Positions 12,250-12,871 of a DNA stretch of 12,871 nt are shown in pieces. This DNA is from an uncultured Ellagibacter sp. (GTDB taxonomy: Bacteria; Actinomycetota; Coriobacteriia; Coriobacteriales; Eggerthellaceae): contig CAKUIV010000053.1 in the NCBI GenBank assembly GCA_934661105.1, positions 1 to 12,871 of the forward strand. The letters run 5' to 3'. The number at the start of each line of letters is the position of its first letter. Position 1 is the first letter of the stretch. The translations under genes were made by a program, and so were the position numbers. The notes below the pieces were generated by a model that searched no databases, was not told the DNA's origin, and saw nothing but the letters and a program-made list of their open reading frames with translations.

Positions 12250-12871
12250 CTACAAAATGCCGCGCTCGAAGGCGTTTGCGATCACCGTTGCCGCACGTTC
12301 GCGCGCGATGCGCTCGGCGGGAACAAGGGCACGCGAGCCATCCTCGCGCTCGTAACCACGCACGAGCCCCGCATCGAGCGCCCAGGCAACGGCAAGCTGT
12401 GCCCAGGGTGAAACGTCGGCAGCGTCGGATATCGCGTCGAGCGCGGAAAGATCCGCGTCGCCACCTTTCAAGTTGCGCAGGATAGCCAACAGCTGCTCGC
12501 AGGTGACCGGGTCGCCAGGCCCGAAACCGCAGCGTGTGCCGTCCGCCCCCTGATAGCCGTTGATCACGCCCGCGGCAACGGCCCAGTTCACCGCGCCGGT
12601 ATACCACTGGCCGCCCGCAACGTCGGGAAGGCCCGTCTCGTTCCTCGAGCCCTCCGCGACGAACGTGGCTTCGGCTTCGGGATCGGCGTAGCGCCAGAGG
12701 ATCGCGGCAAGCTCGGCGCGCGTGAGCGTTTTACCCACGCCGAACACATCGGTGCCGTCATATCCGCGCATAAGGCCTCGCTCGACAACGAACGCAACCG
12801 CAGACGCATACCAGGCGTTCGCGTCGACGTCGCCGAACGCGGGCGTTGGGTTATCCGGTGTGGGCTCGGGG
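12250..12871 (-). CDS. S-layer homology (SLH) surface protein, 5' part outside window
   Basis: The frame is open from the right window edge to a stop at 12250-12252, giving the last 206 residues of a larger exported protein. A Pro/Thr-rich linker (PEPTPDNPTP) leads into three SLH modules. The first runs FGDVDANAWYASAVAFVVERG to LTRAELAAILWRYA. The second runs LPDVAGGQWYTGAVNWAVAAG to VTCEQLLAILRNL. The third runs VSPWAQLAVAWALDAGLVRG to IARERAATVIANAF and is the most diverged. SLH modules bind secondary cell-wall polymers and hold the protein at the surface; three at the C-terminus is the usual anchor. The effector or adhesive part lies outside the window. An in-frame ATG at 12769-12771 is internal, inside the first SLH module, so it is not the start. 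Confidence 0.9.
   Translation of the reverse strand, partial: PEPTPDNPTPAFGDVDANAWYASAVAFVVERGLMRGYDGTDVFGVGKTLTRAELAAILWRYADPEAEATFVAEGSRNETGLPDVAGGQWYTGAVNWAVAAGVINGYQGADGTRCGFGPGDPVTCEQLLAILRNLKGGDADLSALDAISDAADVSPWAQLAVAWALDAGLVRGYEREDGSRALVPAERIARERAATVIANAFERGIL

Noticed and set aside
1..12871. CRISPR array, prophage or insertion sequence with transposase
   Set aside because: No regularly spaced direct repeats and no transposase, integrase or phage structural gene can be found on either strand.

Overview
This window is a GC-rich stretch of bacterial chromosome. It most likely comes from a Coriobacteriia / Eggerthellaceae-type anaerobe (an Eggerthella- or Gordonibacter-like gut actinobacterium). 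That placement is inference. It rests on the base composition, the gene repertoire (DXP-independent PdxST with a MocR regulator, hydrogenase maturation HypE, arsenite methyltransferase, Tat-exported lipoprotein, DUF5714 protein, S-layer-homology protein) and ferredoxin-centred anaerobic metabolism. No rRNA, tRNA, CRISPR array, transposase or phage gene is visible.

Layout, left to right. (1) 1-938, minus: a DUF559-like endonuclease-fold protein whose C-terminus lies outside the window. (2) 1228-4505: a vitamin B6 module. The MocR/PdxR-type regulator (minus) is divergent from pdxS-pdxT (plus, translationally coupled by TAATG). The 126-bp divergent spacer carries two direct repeats that look like the PdxR operator. 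(3) 4657-4845, minus: a small 2[4Fe-4S] ferredoxin. (4) 5154-6176, minus: hypE standing alone, with no other hyp gene in the window. (5) 6584-7624, minus: an ArsM-type arsenite methyltransferase with all four family cysteines and an extra Cys-rich C-terminus, and with no ArsR regulator beside it. (6) 7987-11021, plus: a NitT/TauT (SsuABC/TauABC-like) ABC importer made of a Tat-dependent lipoprotein binding protein, an ATPase and a permease with an N-terminal two-helix extension. (7) 11152-11856, plus: a Cys-rich DUF5714 protein, probably the last gene of the transporter unit. (8) 12250-12871, minus: the C-terminal end of a surface protein with three SLH modules; its N-terminus lies outside the window.

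How the genes fit together. PdxS and PdxT make PLP, and PdxR probably senses PLP and controls them. HypE makes the nitrile ligand of [NiFe]-hydrogenase and needs partners encoded elsewhere. The most interesting part is 6584-11856. An ArsM enzyme is divergent from an ABC importer with an unusually cysteine-rich binding protein, followed by a 15-cysteine protein of unknown function. This suggests, but does not prove, a system dealing with a soft metal, metalloid or thiol-reactive small molecule.

The intergenic DNA is rich in long inverted repeats. Two non-coding elements with long imperfect terminal inverted repeats (6367-6525 and 11954-12138) have similar architecture but different sequence, and no annotated gene explains them. 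Several strong hairpins (4596-4625, 5052-5103, 6523-6544, 9174-9211, 11869-11910, 12203-12238) lie at gene ends or between cistrons. Some are clear terminators; others lack a U-tract and may be RNA-stabilising or repeat elements.
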